Positions 9,684-20,751 are shown, counted from the first letter of the stretch. The stretch is DNA of 64,000 nt from Skeletonema tropicum (GCA_037178625.1 CM074145.1:868001-932000); one strand, 5' to 3'. Numbers and translations: made by a program. Notes: generated by a model from the letters alone, not told the origin.

Positions 9684-12310
9684 ATGCCACCCGTGCCATC
9701 TCTTGCTCCTGAAATGACCGACGATTCCTACAAAGGGCCAAGCGACAGCCAGCAGATGACGCAGCCATCGATGTTGTTACCCGACGACAAGCTCATCGCA
9801 TCATCATCTCCTCCCGCAGTCGATTTAGAGAAAGGTCTCGGAGGCACTACTCACACCAGAGGTGGAATGTTTTTGCGATGGGCACGTATTACGAAAGAGG
9901 TGGAGATTAAGGAGGGCAGTAGGTGAGTTTGCAAACAGTTCTCATAATGTCGTGCACTGTGCTACAGGTTTTGCGAAGTGCTTCTCCTCTCGGGCGACGC
10001 AGTATATATACACGGCCGGCACTAACGTTTACTTTGTTCCATTAATTATGTGTATCATATATTCATTCTAATCCTGCACAGCGGCCTCATTCGAGGCAGC
10101 ATCGCCACATCCACTCCCGAAAGTGCCGAAGAATCGAAGAAAAAGGGAGTAGTATCCGCCAAGAAAACAATTCTTAACAGAGTCTCCGGAGCAGCCGCTC
10201 CCGGTGAGATCCTCGCACTAATGGGCCCCTCCGGCTCTGGTAAAACTAGTATTCTCGATGTTCTATCCGGACGATCGAGTTATGATGGTGGAATGATCAA
10301 TTTGGATGGTGATCATGTGACGGATAAGGTTATGAAGAAGTTGAAGAAGAAAGTTGCGTATGTGAAACAGAATGATTTGTTCTTTGGTCATTTGACTGTG
10401 AGGGATCAGTTGACGTATACGGCGTTTTTGCGCTTGCCTTCTTCGTTGCCGAAGGCGCAGAAGGTTGCTGAGGTTGATCGAATCATCAAGCAGGTAAGTA
10501 GAAGTGGTTGACATTAATATTCCATTGTCATGCAATACACATGCTCTTTTGAGAATGAATTATGTATCTCATCATCTTATCCATTAATTATTACTCTCTT
10601 CAGCTTCGTCTCGCAAAATGTGCAGACACTCCAATTAACATGGTCAGTGGCGGAGAGAGGAAGCGAGTGAACATTGGATCCGAGTTACTAACCGATCCAG
10701 CTATCATTCTCCTAGACGAGCCAACATCGGGCTTGGACAGTACGAGTGCAGTCGCACTAATGCGTATATTAGATTCCCTGGCAAGAGAGGAGGGCAAAAC
10801 CATCATCACTTCAATTCATCAACCATCGTCAGCTGTATTCTTTGGATTTGATAAACTCATGCTTCTTGCTGATGGGAATGTTGTTTACTTTGGTACCCCA
10901 AAGGATTCTTTAGAACATGTGAAGAAATTAGGATTAGAATGTCCTGCTGGGTATAATGCTGCGGATCATCATATGGATTTGTTGGTGGTGGACAGTGCCA
11001 TTGATGAGTACGGTGAGCAAGATACCTTCATTGAGAATGATATCCCGCATCAAAACGGCGGAGAAGATGCATCATCTGGCCTCGTTCATCGGAGGAGAGG
11101 GGAGGATGGGAGACAGCAGCAGCCGATGATGGGTGGAACTACCACAAAACAAAAATTGATCGACTCATGGGATCAGGAGGCTGGTGCCATCCAAGTGGAA
11201 GAAGAGGTGAAGGCTCAATATGAAGCCAGTGGAAGGAGACTGAATCGTCAACAAAGTATTATCATGACGGAGAAATCGTTCAACACAACTTGGTGGACTC
11301 AATACACTGTCTTAGTTCATCGGAGCATGAAGAACTCTAGGTCTGCGATTTTTACAAAGTTGAATCTGATCAAAGCGGGTGCGATTGGGTTCATGTGTGG
11401 ATTGCTTTGGTTTCAAATGCCATACACTGAATCGACTGTCTTTGATAGAAGTAGTTATTACTTTTTTACAATGACATTTTGGGTAAGTCGACGTTTTGAT
11501 CCTTTACCTTTTGGCAATGTACTTTCTATCTATGCAATCTAACACATCGTGTTCTGATCTTTCTTCTCTTCTAGGTTTTTGACGCCATGTTCACTTCATA
11601 CATGGCCTTCCCCCTCGAACGGAGTATCATTTTCAAGGAAAGGAGTTCTGGAGCATATCGGCTATCGGCATACTTCATGGCAAAGTAAGTGTCGTGAAGC
11701 AGCATCATCTTAATTTCAACTATCTCGTCCTGTCTGACTTCACACTCTCTTGTCTTTGTCTTGTAGAACCACGAGTGAAGCCCCAGCACGCCTCATACTA
11801 CCGGCCATATATATGATCATATCTTACTGGATGTCTGGAGTTAATAACAACTTTGCAATATTCATTGGAAGTACTGTTTGCTGCTTACTTAGCGTGCTTG
11901 CGGGGGAGTCCATAGGTCTTCTCCTTGGAGCATCTGTCTTGGATGTGGAGAGGGGTATGGTTGTGATGACAGTTGTTTCTCTTGGGCTAATGGTAATTGG
12001 TGGATTCTTTGTTCGACAGGTCCCGCACTGGATCGTTTGGCTTGGATTTTTGTCGCCTTTCAAGTACTCATACAATTCGTCAGTGCAACTTGTGTTCGAT
12101 AGGCCAGTGCCGTGTGATGGTAGCGGCGTTTTGGCCACATGCATAGACTCTGACTCGGGTACTGCTAGTGTAGAAGAAGTCCTTGAATTTCTTGGGGTGC
12201 AATATTCTACAGGTTTCAACGTCGGAATGTTGTTGCTCTTATTCGTTGTCGTTCGCGTGCTTGCTTTTATCGCATTGAAGCACAAAAAAGCAGGAGAGAG
12301 AACCAACTGA
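9684..12310 (+). CDS. ABCG (WHITE-type) half-transporter
   Basis: Five exons with GT-AG junctions keep one frame: 9684-9922, 10082-10493, 10604-11482, 11575-11684 and 11767-12310 (2184 nt, 727 aa). The ATPase domain comes first and the membrane domain second, the ABCG order. Visible motifs: Walker [10 protein letters not shown] (about residues 128-136), Q-loop [17 protein letters not shown], signature VSGGERKR (about 231), Walker [14 protein letters not shown] (about 250-262) and H-loop SIHQPS. The second half holds about six helices, starting near [21 protein letters not shown] poly-charged linker separates the halves. ABCG half-transporters dimerise to export lipids, sterols or xenobiotics. 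The substrate here is unknown. The tail ends [10 protein letters not shown], possibly a retention or sorting signal. All catalytic motifs are intact. Confidence 0.93.
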
Positions 12311-12440
12311 AGACAAGATTCTAAATAGTAATCATTTTTCCACTACATCTGGGAATTACATGCAGAATGAATTTTTATGAAATATTAACATACATATTTG
12401 AGCTCACTAGACGCTTATCACTGTTTGTACACTCTCCTAA

Positions 12441-13753
12441 CTACATAGACATATTTGCAGACCTTGATTTGGTAGAATCCTTCTCCAATTTAGCAGTCTT
12501 CACCGATTTACTACTCTTCGATACCTTTTCTGCTTTGGCATCGTTAGATGCTGATTTGGCGACCTTTGCCATTGGGTCTTTCAGAGTTTTTGCCTTCGGA
12601 ATCTTACCCGTCTTGCCAAAAAATGTTGCAGCAGTTGTTGTTACACTCATACTGTGACTGGTTGAAGTCGTTGTTGTCATAGTGGCTCCCGTCGTGGTCG
12701 TACTGAAAGTAGTTGCATCTGTGGTTATTGGCGGAGGTAGAGCTGAACAAAACTCTGGTAAAGGAGCTTCTGTCACAGCCTGTGGTTTGAGTTCACATAC
12801 GAATGGGAAGAGTTAGGTATTCAGTCATACACAATACAGACATAAACACGATGTATTCTACTCACAATATCTACCCATCCAATAGCTTGACCCACAGAGA
12901 TAGGCAAAGCACCACAAGATTTAGTATATGCCCATGCAACCTGGTTCCTCACAGTCACATCGTTACCATCACTATCTTTTGCATTTCCTTCCATAGTCAA
13001 CGAAACTCCTGTCGGATAGTATTGCAGCTGTTCTTCAATCGACATATCTGGACTCAACATGTTTGAAATACTTGGGAAAGTAAACGTGTCCCCACTGACA
13101 AGGCTAGTGTTCGTATACGTCTCATTCTGATTGATCACTTCTAGACCTGCTGAACCAAACTCCAAGAATTGAATGTCGACAATTTCAAGTGTAGAATAGT
13201 CAATTTCACCAGCGCCACCTCTAACGTTACAAACAGCAACCTCTACACCAGGAGTGCCACTGACCGTGTCTGTATCGCAGTCACGATCCAACTGTAGCTT
13301 GAAGGTAAAGTCTTTCGGAGAACAGCTGCATTTGTCTTGATCAAGTACTGGCAGTGCTGCTGGTACTGTTTCTACCAGATCCGTAGGAGATTGACAGCCG
13401 CACAAAGTTCGGGTTATAATAGGTAAGAGAACACACTCCTCCTCTGGTATCAAACCATTCTGCCCATCGGCGGCAAACTCTAGGCAAGTTTTGTCTTCGA
13501 TTGTTCCGGGAATATCTGATGCTGCTGCCAAAGTGGCAAATTGTACTACTGCGTCGGGATTGGTTATCACATTTCCCTCTCCACAGATGTTACAAGGAGG
13601 AAAGCCAGGGCTACTCGGAAGATCCATGAGAGGAAGTCCAGTGGCATCGGTGACTATTGACATGGACATGGACATGGAATCCTGGAGACGACTACCTCTC
13701 AATGCCGATGATGCCACTGGCAGGAGTGCTGCAACTGCGATGAGTGGCTTCAT
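12441..13753 (-). CDS. Secreted silaffin-like protein with Thr-rich linker and lysine-periodic tail
   Basis: Two exons (13753-12866 and 12779-12441) join across an 86-bp GTGAGT...ACAG intron in phase 0, giving 408 aa. Residues 1-17 are a signal peptide (MKPLIAVAALLPVASSA). A Cys-rich ectodomain follows, with CNICGEG, TLCGC and CSCS. After it come a Thr/Ser mucin-like linker (TTTTGATMTTTTSTS) and a basic tail. The tail contains KAEKVSKSSKSVKTAKLEK, seven lysines spaced exactly every third residue, interleaved with serines. SMSMSMS near the N-terminus and ANMSM at the very end are further low-complexity marks. Thalassiosira silaffins and related silica proteins have signal peptides and clustered KxxK lysines (pentalysine clusters) that target proteins to silica. 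Homology of the ectodomain is unknown. Silica association is an inference from the tail. The gene is convergent with the ABCG gene, ending about 130 bp away. Confidence 0.75.
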
Positions 13754-14245
13754 TCTTTATGGATCAATATACGTTTGAATCAATAGTTTAGAAGTAGCTG
13801 CTGCTGTGCATAGATGCATTGTGGTTGCGCTCAACGTTGCAAGTAGGCATCATAAAGAGAGAGCCAGGGCTGCCCTGACAGGGGTACGGGCTTTTGTACG
13901 ATCCGAACGTCTCATGAAACGTCTCATGAACGTTCCCTCCATGGTTCGTGGCGCTGTTCTCATTGTGTGTGTGTCGAATGAAATTTGTGAGAGACGCCCC
14001 TGCTTTCTCAAACATAGAGTGAGAACTAGCTATTTCGATGACTAGATACTGAGCTTAGATAGAATTACTGTTACGTTAGCATACAAATAGTGTATTCCTT
14101 ATGTAAGACAAACACACACACCGCACACCGCACACCGCACCAAGGAACACTTCACAGCTGCTTTTCTTGTTCAAAATACCAGTGATACGTAGCTTACCGT
14201 AGCACAGAAATAACCTTAAAGCCTTACACGCGAACACCAACCATT
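13754..14245. other. Intergenic region upstream of the silaffin-like gene
   Basis: It contains a short CACACCG tandem (about 14111-14140) and a GAACGTCTCATGAAACGTCTCATGAACG direct repeat near 13903-13931. No gene was seen. Confidence 0.45.
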
Positions 14246-14814
14246 CTACCGCGCAAAAAAATTGCTCCCTGCAAAAAATTGTTCCAGCGCGCTCTCACGC
14301 ACAAAAGTAGCTTACAACCATGTCAGCACACCCCTCCACCATGGCCAATAATACACATTCGACAAAAATGTCGATCGGGAATGCCAAACTAAACACTATC
14401 CGAATATAATTATTCCTTGGATGACCTATTTATATCTATTCCTCATTGAGTTATCTTCAATTGTTCCTGGGTGATTTTCAACATTTTTACTAGTTAAAAT
14501 CACTAGGTAAAATCGCCTAAACAACCCATCTGACCCATGCTAATTTACCACATCAGGACGAATACAGCAGTTACAATGTTGACCAGTCGCTCTATCGACA
14601 GCCAAAAATGTGTGCTATCACATAACACCTGGTTATTATAGTGCACAAGTATACCAAGAAACTTACCAGGCTACGGAGTGGATATGTCGACATGGTTGCT
14701 AGGAATTTTGTGCAAGTTCGAGTTGGAACTCGTGACTGAAGTGCTTGCTAATCACTTTTTTTACTAGCGAACTCGGGACCTAAATGCTCCTGGAGCAATT
14801 TTTTTGCGCGGTAG
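14246..14814. mobile_element. MITE-like element with 23-bp perfect terminal inverted repeats
   Basis: CTACCGCGCAAAAAAA... at 14246-14268 is exactly inverted at 14792-14814. CATT directly flanks both ends (14242-14245 and 14815-14818), a plausible 4-bp target duplication. The 569-bp length and lack of any ORF fit a non-autonomous DNA transposon. The superfamily is not assigned. Confidence 0.7.
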
Positions 14815-14971
14815 CATTATTTTTGAATTTTAGTGGACCATGCTACAACATGGAACATAAGACAGCCGACAGCTAGCACAACTAACACGATGGAGGTCTA
14901 TCGGACTTACTCCGCATGCTATATCATTGGTTTGAACTGAGGCACCTACCTACTGCGTCTACAACATCAAG

Positions 14972-16174
14972 ATGAATCATCATTATTTAATAGCACTGCT
15001 GCTACTGCTATCACAACCTCTGATATCGCGATGCTTTTCATCGACAAAAAATGACATATCATTGAACTCACTTTCCGCAAAATCAGCAACAACAACACAA
15101 CTCCAAATGTGCCAATTAATGGGCATGAATTGTGCCGCTTTAACAGACTTCACATTCTCCTTCCGTGGCTTCGCCCGACGTGGAGGCGATACAGATGTAC
15201 ACAGCCATGGGTGGGGATTGTGTTTCTACGATGGTAGAGGAATACGAGCCTTCCATGACTCAGAACCAGCCGCTGAGTCTTTATTGGCAGAATTTTTACA
15301 AACCCATCCTGTGAAAACGTTTAATATGGTTTCACATATTCGGTATGCGACTCGTGGGGCGGTGCGTTTGGAGAATGTACATCCGTTTCAAAGAGAGATG
15401 TGGGGAATATCTTGGTGTTTTGCTCATAATGGTGACGTGTCCTATTTTGATCGAAATATATTTGCTGACAATGATGCTGATTGTCCAGCTACTGCTCCGA
15501 AAGTAAATGAGTTGAATAGATCATGTGTGAAAATACCCTGGATAGGGAGGAGTATTGGGGTGGAAGATACAGGAGAACGCTTCTACAATCCAATAGGAAA
15601 AACGGATAGCGAGGCAATGTTTTGTGCACTGCTAAATGCACTTAGGGCAAGATTTGATACGCTTCCTTCTTTACCCGTATTGCATGGGGCAATTGCTTCA
15701 CTCTGTAATGAGATTGTGGCGTTAGACAGTCAGTATGATGGAACGACAATCTTCAACTTCCTTTTGGGCTGTGGCCCCCACTTACAATTTGCTTATTCCT
15801 GGCCCGGATCACGAGAAGGATCCAAAGTTTGGAATGGACTCCATTATTTAGTGCGAGAGCCGCCCTTCGGAAGTGCTCACCTAAGCGATTGCGATTATAG
15901 CATAAACTTCGCAACAGTCACAAAGGACGACGATAGAGTTGCAGTTATTGCTACGTCTCCATTGACAGATGACGAGGATTGGGTTGAGGTAAAGAAAGGG
16001 CAGCTCATTTTATTCGATGATGGATTGCCGCACTTGGCTCCTGATGATTGCTTTGAGGCTGAGCTGCGGGAACATGGTTTGGTGAGTGACGTACTGCCAA
16101 GAAATTCACAATTGGAAGTTGACATGCGCCGATACCAGTTGAGAAAAGAATTCTTCCAAGGAGAGGCTATCTAA
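14972..16174 (+). CDS. Class II glutamine amidotransferase (YafJ/EgtC-like) with N-terminal presequence
   Basis: A single-exon 400-aa protein. From residue 46 it matches the YafJ-type glutamine amidotransferase fold, starting MCQLMGMN. The Cys (residue 47) after this Met is the expected N-terminal nucleophile that hydrolyses glutamine. Further marks: [60 protein letters not shown] and GKTDSEAMF. Bacterial relatives start at that Met. Here a hydrophobic signal-like segment ([15 protein letters not shown]) and a Ser/Thr-rich stretch precede it. The extension looks like a targeting presequence, with Phe after the likely cleavage site as in diatom plastid presequences. It would have to be removed next to Cys47 for activity. 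The acceptor reaction is unknown. Confidence 0.85.
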   Translation: MNHHYLIALLLLLSQPLISRCFSSTKNDISLNSLSAKSATTTQLQMCQLMGMNCAALTDFTFSFRGFARRGGDTDVHSHGWGLCFYDGRGIRAFHDSEPAAESLLAEFLQTHPVKTFNMVSHIRYATRGAVRLENVHPFQREMWGISWCFAHNGDVSYFDRNIFADNDADCPATAPKVNELNRSCVKIPWIGRSIGVEDTGERFYNPIGKTDSEAMFCALLNALRARFDTLPSLPVLHGAIASLCNEIVALDSQYDGTTIFNFLLGCGPHLQFAYSWPGSREGSKVWNGLHYLVREPPFGSAHLSDCDYSINFATVTKDDDRVAVIATSPLTDDEDWVEVKKGQLILFDDGLPHLAPDDCFEAELREHGLVSDVLPRNSQLEVDMRRYQLRKEFFQGEAI

Positions 16175-16427
16175 ACTAGAGTGAAAAGTGACCATCTCAT
16201 TCACACAACAAAAATAGATTTCATTAGATTAGGACTACGCATACTCATCAGGTTTGGCATAATGCTAGGTTGTATGCAGTCGACCAGAAGTCTATCTGCT
16301 ACTTTAGTGATATTCAGCTTCTGCCTGTCTGGTCACAAACAATTATGCATAACAAATGGACTATCCCATTTGTGGAACCAAATGTATTCAGTCTCAACAA
16401 ACACCAAACCCCCCAGAAAAGTGATGG

Positions 16428-16720
16428 TGATGGAAAAGCTTATTATGTTTGTCTTTACGTGCCCCTTCTCCGAGTAAATGGTTAGCTTGAGCTACAGTTT
16501 TATTTACTCGAGAAATAACCTTAGTAAAAGTAAAGAAGTTCTTTTGATATGAATTTATTTGCAACCTTGTCTTCTGCGAGAAGTGAGGCAGGGTGCGGTG
16601 GCTGTGGTGTGTGGTGACAAATAATAATCCGCAAGAAATCGTTCTCCGATGTGACACTTGTGAACACTGCGTTCTTCTCGTTTGTCTGAATCAGAAAAAT
16701 GAAAAAGAAAAATCCCACAT
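16428..16720. promoter_or_regulatory. Upstream region whose blocks recur before the META-domain gene
   Basis: Blocks such as TTATGTTTGTCTTTACGTGCC, AGTTCTTTTGATATGAATT and TCCGATGTGACAC appear here and, in the same order, at 19455-19650, with indels between them. It lies between the amidotransferase and the ASAF protein gene, so it probably contains the latter's promoter. The rest of 16175-16825 holds no gene I can support. Confidence 0.5.
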
Positions 16721-16825
16721 AGCACAGTTAAGTACTCTCTACTTATTCTTCATCGCTCTCTCACTCTATCTCTCTCTCATGCATGCACTTTTTACCATAC
16801 TTCTTGTCGAAACACAATAGCTTCT

Positions 16826-17515
16826 ATGATGAGAAACTCCCTACTACTGTTGCTGCCGTCCATAATTGCAAAGCACAATGCATCGGCGTTCGTTGCTCGC
16901 TCAATCTCAATGGCTAGGCCGATCAGTCACAATATTTTGAGTGCCTTGCCAACAACAGCTCAAGTATCGAACGACGATTTCATGAAGCAACTCGGCCATG
17001 CTTCTCAGATTATTCCAGTTCTTCACCCTGAAGATGGATCGTCCCCATCGGACGAGGAATCAACCGCACTATTCGAAGTACTCCAGAAACAATTTGCTCA
17101 TTCTGACGGCATCAGAGGTTTTTTCGCAGTCTATCTGACATCCCCGGAATCACTGACTGTGGAGGAAGTTCCGTCGGTGTTAGCAGAGGCGGTGAAAGGT
17201 GCAGATACGAAAGTAATGGTTCCGCTTGCATGCATGAATGTTATTATGCCAACTGCCATGTCGTCAATCCATGAAGATCCAGAATTAAAGGAGTGTGCTT
17301 CCAAAACTGCAGACAATGGGATTAAAATACTTCGCGTGCTTAAAGGAGATAGTGATGTCATCAGTAATTGCAAGGCCATCTATCAAGTCTCTAGCGAAGA
17401 AGTAGAGGGAGGAGGCGATGACTTGATCGAGTATTGGAATAAATTCTTTACCAACTATAAATATGGTCCAGCACAAAAGGCAGATATCTCTCGTGTGATA
17501 AAAGAGTTTTGTTGA
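16826..17515 (+). CDS. Unknown protein with diatom plastid presequence (ASAF motif)
   Basis: 229 aa, single exon. The N-terminus MMRNSLLLLLPSIIAKHNASAF|VARS is a signal peptide ending in an ASAF motif. A Ser/Arg-rich transit-like stretch follows, a classic diatom bipartite plastid signal. The mature part is mainly helical and mildly acidic, with DFMKQLGHASQIIPVLHPEDGS, FEVLQKQFAHSDGIRGFFAVYL and DLIEYWNKFFTNYKYGPAQKADISRVIKEFC at the end. I recognise no domain. Its upstream region shares sequence blocks with that of the META gene at 19882. Confidence 0.7.
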   Translation: MMRNSLLLLLPSIIAKHNASAFVARSISMARPISHNILSALPTTAQVSNDDFMKQLGHASQIIPVLHPEDGSSPSDEESTALFEVLQKQFAHSDGIRGFFAVYLTSPESLTVEEVPSVLAEAVKGADTKVMVPLACMNVIMPTAMSSIHEDPELKECASKTADNGIKILRVLKGDSDVISNCKAIYQVSSEEVEGGGDDLIEYWNKFFTNYKYGPAQKADISRVIKEFC

Positions 17516-17681
17516 GTTGTTGGGGGGTTACTCTCTCTAGAGAGTGATGGAAGATGATGACAAAAGATGATGAGTTTGTCAAAACGAAGCCTTCTGAAAC
17601 GAAAAATTTTGGACCGAACGTGCTTCAATCAGTCGTGCATGCAGGTCTTGCTTTCGGTGAAGAATGGGCTTTTGTATCGGA

Positions 17682-17816
17682 CTTCTCAAACGCAATAACA
17701 TGTAGGGAGAATGTTACCAATCTAATGATTAGAAGAAGTATGCACTGGAACGATGCTAATGAATCTGTGAAAAGCATAAAAACATTGTTATAGAAGTAAA
17801 AGAATATTCGAACAAA
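17682..17816 (+). promoter_or_regulatory. Promoter segment shared with the META-domain gene
   Basis: The segment from CTTCTCAAACGCAATAA through the signal-peptide codons (17682-17901) is repeated at 19757-19979 at high identity. The block AGGGAGAATGTTACCA and the block TAATGATTAGAAGAAG are nearly unchanged. The duplication covers promoter, 5' UTR and start codon. The remainder of 17516-17816 contains no supported gene. Confidence 0.65.
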
Positions 17817-19379
17817 ATGAGGATAATAACTATTGCTGTCATGTGTTACTGTCTCGGAATCACAGCGGGGACATCACATCTACGAGCGAGTGTGCGCAAT
17901 GATCTTGACGCTGTGCTGCTTCCAGTGCCTGCTGTATCGTCTGATTCTGATGCCTACCATTCATCAGAGGAGCCCGCCAACAATCAAGCTGAAGATGCAG
18001 AGAACCCTCCAGTGTCAACACATCAGAATTTTCGTCGCCGAGCCAACGTATTCAACAACAATGCTAACGTTGATATCATCGTCAAACTCGAGGATAATAT
18101 TCTGCGCCGTAGACTCAATGGGCATCGGGCAAGCAACAGCTGCTGAAAGGAAGGCTGCCTGCTGAAGAGAATAAGGCCGCAGCTGCAGCAGCTGCGCAGA
18201 GCATGGGAGTAACTGCAAGATTGACTTACGGAGGATCAGCCTTCTTCGGATTTGCGACAACTGTCCCTCGTGGTAAGGTCGGTGAAATCACAGCAGATCC
18301 TCGTGTCGCAAACGTTGAAATAGATTTTATCATTCAGCTTGATCCCAGGGAAATGCTAGAAGATCGTCGTCAACTTGCCCCGCCGCCCGGCAAGGGGCCT
18401 AATAAAGATGGTGGTGGCGGCGGTGATGGTGATGCTCAAACGACTCCTTGGGGAATAACACGTGTGCGTGGAGGCTCTACTTACGGCGGTAGTGGAAAAG
18501 CTTATGTGATTGACTCAGGGATCGATCTTGACCATCCAGATCTCAATGTTGATGCCAAAAGTAGTGTATCGTTTGTCAAAGGCAAAGGAGGTGCAGATGA
18601 TCAACATGGTCATGGTATGTATGATTCGTTCCTTATTCATGTGTTTTGTTGTGATATATACGACTCTCACCACTTCAAACTTCATTTGAATGCCGTCAAT
18701 AATTCTCTAGGGACTCACGTTGCCGGAACGATTGCCGCCATCGACAATGACTTTGGCGTCATTGGTGTGGCACCAGGTGCTGCCGTCGTTTCTGTGAGGT
18801 AAGAATTGATATTCACTTCTGCAAGATATTTTGCCAATGAACATTTCTATAACATTTCTGTCCATTCTTCAAACTATATATAGAGTCTTGGATAGAAGTG
18901 GCAGTGGATACTTATCTGGTATCATAGGAGGGATTGATTACGTTGCTGAGAAATGTGGCAGCAGTGATGTAGCCAACATGAGCCTTGGCGGCGGAAAATC
19001 TGAATCCTTGAATGATGCTGTTATCAAGGCATCTGACAATTGTCCCTTCGTCGTCGCTGCTGGTAACGAGGGTGATGATGCAGGAAATTACTCACCTGCA
19101 TCGGCCGGAGGCCCTAACAACCCTAACATCTACACTGTTTCTGCCTTCGAGAATGGAGATAATTGGGCATATTTTAGCAACTATGGAAGCGTTGTTACGC
19201 TGGCCCTGGCGTAGCATCGAATCGACCTGGAAAGATCAAGATTATGCGACCCTCCGTGGGACGTCTATGGCTGCGCCACATATCGCAGGAGTCCTTCTCG
19301 CTGGATCAATCACAACCGATGGCACTGTCAAAGGCGACAAAGATTCAACTCCAGATCCTATCGGCGTTTTGGTTTTGTA
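17817..19379 (+). pseudogene. Secreted subtilisin-like protease (I9-S8), broken by two frameshifts
   Basis: A signal peptide (MRIITIAVMCYCLGITAGTS) leads to an I9 propeptide (VDIIVKLEDNILRRRLNG ... MGVTARLTYGGSAFFGFATTVP) and a proteinase-K-type S8 domain. Catalytic segments are present: Asp in YVIDSGIDLDHPDL, His in HGHGTHVAGTIAA (rejoined across intron 18615-18710), the oxyanion Asn in VVAAGNEGDD and Ser in GTSMAAPHIAG. A second intron is 18799-18883. Two breaks prevent one reading frame: near 18115-18130, between LRRRLNGH and SGKQQLLKG, and near 19195-19225, where the expected 'APGV.SIESTWK' is split by a TAG. Each could be repaired by one or a few bases, so either a recent pseudogene or assembly error fits. 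The promoter and signal peptide are shared with the META gene downstream. Confidence 0.75.
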
Positions 19380-19451
19380 ATAATTCTTAATCTTGGATGA
19401 TCACTAACTCTCCACTATGATGTATCCATCACAAGAGGGAAGAAGAAAAGT

Positions 19452-19881
19452 GAGGGAAAAGCTTGTTATGTTTGTCTTTACGTGCCTTTTCTCCGGAGTA
19501 AATTAATTTCAAGTTCTTTTGATATGAATTCATTTACAGCCATTGTTATTTGTCATTGAACACGAACTGTAGCTGTAGCCTGTAGCTGTAGAGATGAGAA
19601 CAAATTGTGGTCTACAAGAAATGGTTGTGTCCGATGTGACACGTATTATCTCGTCCTCTTTCTTGCTTTTTCTCTCTCTCTTCACAAGACCAAGCAACTT
19701 CTTTTTGGGTTCCCGTGCTCATCACTCGTGCATATACGATCTTGCTTGCTTGCCGGGCTTCTCAAACACAATAATCTGCAGGGAGAATGTTACCATTCTA
19801 ATGATTAGAAGAAGTATGCACTGAAACAACGCTATGAAATTGTTGTAAAGCAAACATTGTTGTCAGTAAAATTCAAACAAA
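19452..19881 (+). promoter_or_regulatory. Mosaic upstream region of the META-domain gene
   Basis: The first half (about 19455-19650) matches the region upstream of the ASAF gene (16428-16720). The second half (19757-19881) matches the subtilase promoter (17682-17816). The whole looks assembled by tandem duplication with internal deletion. It contains a short (TAGCTGTAGCC)-type tandem at 19568-19592. No gene was recognised. Confidence 0.55.
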
Positions 19882-20751
19882 ATGAGGATAATAACTATTG
19901 CTGTTATGTTGTGTTACTGTCTCGGAATCACAGCGGGGACATCACATCTACGAGCGAGTGCGCGCAATGTTCGCAAAGATTCCCGGAGCCAGAGCGTGCT
20001 AAACTTGTGCGTCAAAACAAGAAGGAACGGTCCGCAAACACTCATCGTAGAAGGACCAGAATATGAGTGCCAGCAAGTCATTCAGCGAATGGGAAAGTTG
20101 GCCACATTGGGCGCTTGCGACCCAGAAAATCGTATAGCACCTCTCAGCAAGAGGCAAAAGAAAATGGTTAAGGTCTGCCATGAATCTGAAGGTGAAAGAA
20201 TCACCATACGGTTGCCAAGAGTAATTCGAAGCGAGTTCATAAAACTCGGTGCTACTTCAGGGCGATGCGGAGCACCTTCTTCAAGGATAGAGATCAAGTT
20301 AGTTGATGATGACATCAAGGACACTTCTGCACCTGCTGATATAATATCTGGTAAGTGGATGGCAGAGCAAGTCAAAATGGGGGCCTCGTTAGAAACTCCT
20401 TTGCGAGGTAGCCCAATTACCATGCAGTTTAGTGAGACTGGAATCAGTGCGAGCGCTGGATGCAATACAATCTTTGGTGGATCTGTGACAGAATCAACAC
20501 TTGATGAGAGTGATAATATCATCCATCTAGTTAAAATATCAAGACTCGCTTCCACAAGAAAACTTTGTCACCCTCTACGCATCATGAAGCAAGAACATGC
20601 TTTCATAAAGTCAATGGCTCTCAAGACCTTCTCTTACGAAATGAATGCTGACAACCAATTAGAATTCCATGAAATACATGATTCGGATGGTGAGGTCAGA
20701 AAAGGCAAATTGTTTGCTGTCTTTGAGCAGATTGGTGGCAGCAATGTTTAA
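19882..20751 (+). CDS. Secreted protein with C-terminal META/HslJ-like domain
   Basis: 289 aa, one exon. The signal peptide MRIITIAVMLCYCLGITAGTSHLRAS is nearly identical to that of the subtilase 2 kb upstream. The C-terminal 130 aa fit the META (HslJ/DUF306) domain: ISGKWMAEQVK, the core strand ISASAGCNTIFGGSV (family GcN.y.G), then SRLASTRKLCHPLRIMKQEHAFIKSM (family sT.maC...E..f...L) and a final beta strand. META domains occur in HslJ and in the Leishmania META1 virulence-associated family; their activity is poorly known. The middle (residues about 30-125, six Cys) is unrecognised. The signal peptide has probably been acquired together with the promoter by duplication. Confidence 0.7.
   Translation: MRIITIAVMLCYCLGITAGTSHLRASARNVRKDSRSQSVLNLCVKTRRNGPQTLIVEGPEYECQQVIQRMGKLATLGACDPENRIAPLSKRQKKMVKVCHESEGERITIRLPRVIRSEFIKLGATSGRCGAPSSRIEIKLVDDDIKDTSAPADIISGKWMAEQVKMGASLETPLRGSPITMQFSETGISASAGCNTIFGGSVTESTLDESDNIIHLVKISRLASTRKLCHPLRIMKQEHAFIKSMALKTFSYEMNADNQLEFHEIHDSDGEVRKGKLFAVFEQIGGSNV

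Noticed and set aside
11824..12306. Long open frame antisense to the last ABCG exon
   Set aside because: The sense strand encodes clear ABCG membrane helices with exact splice junctions. The antisense frame is composition-driven.
17554..17793. Open frame before the subtilase start
   Set aside because: Lies wholly in the duplicated promoter block, and its frame is not preserved in the second copy at 19757-19881.
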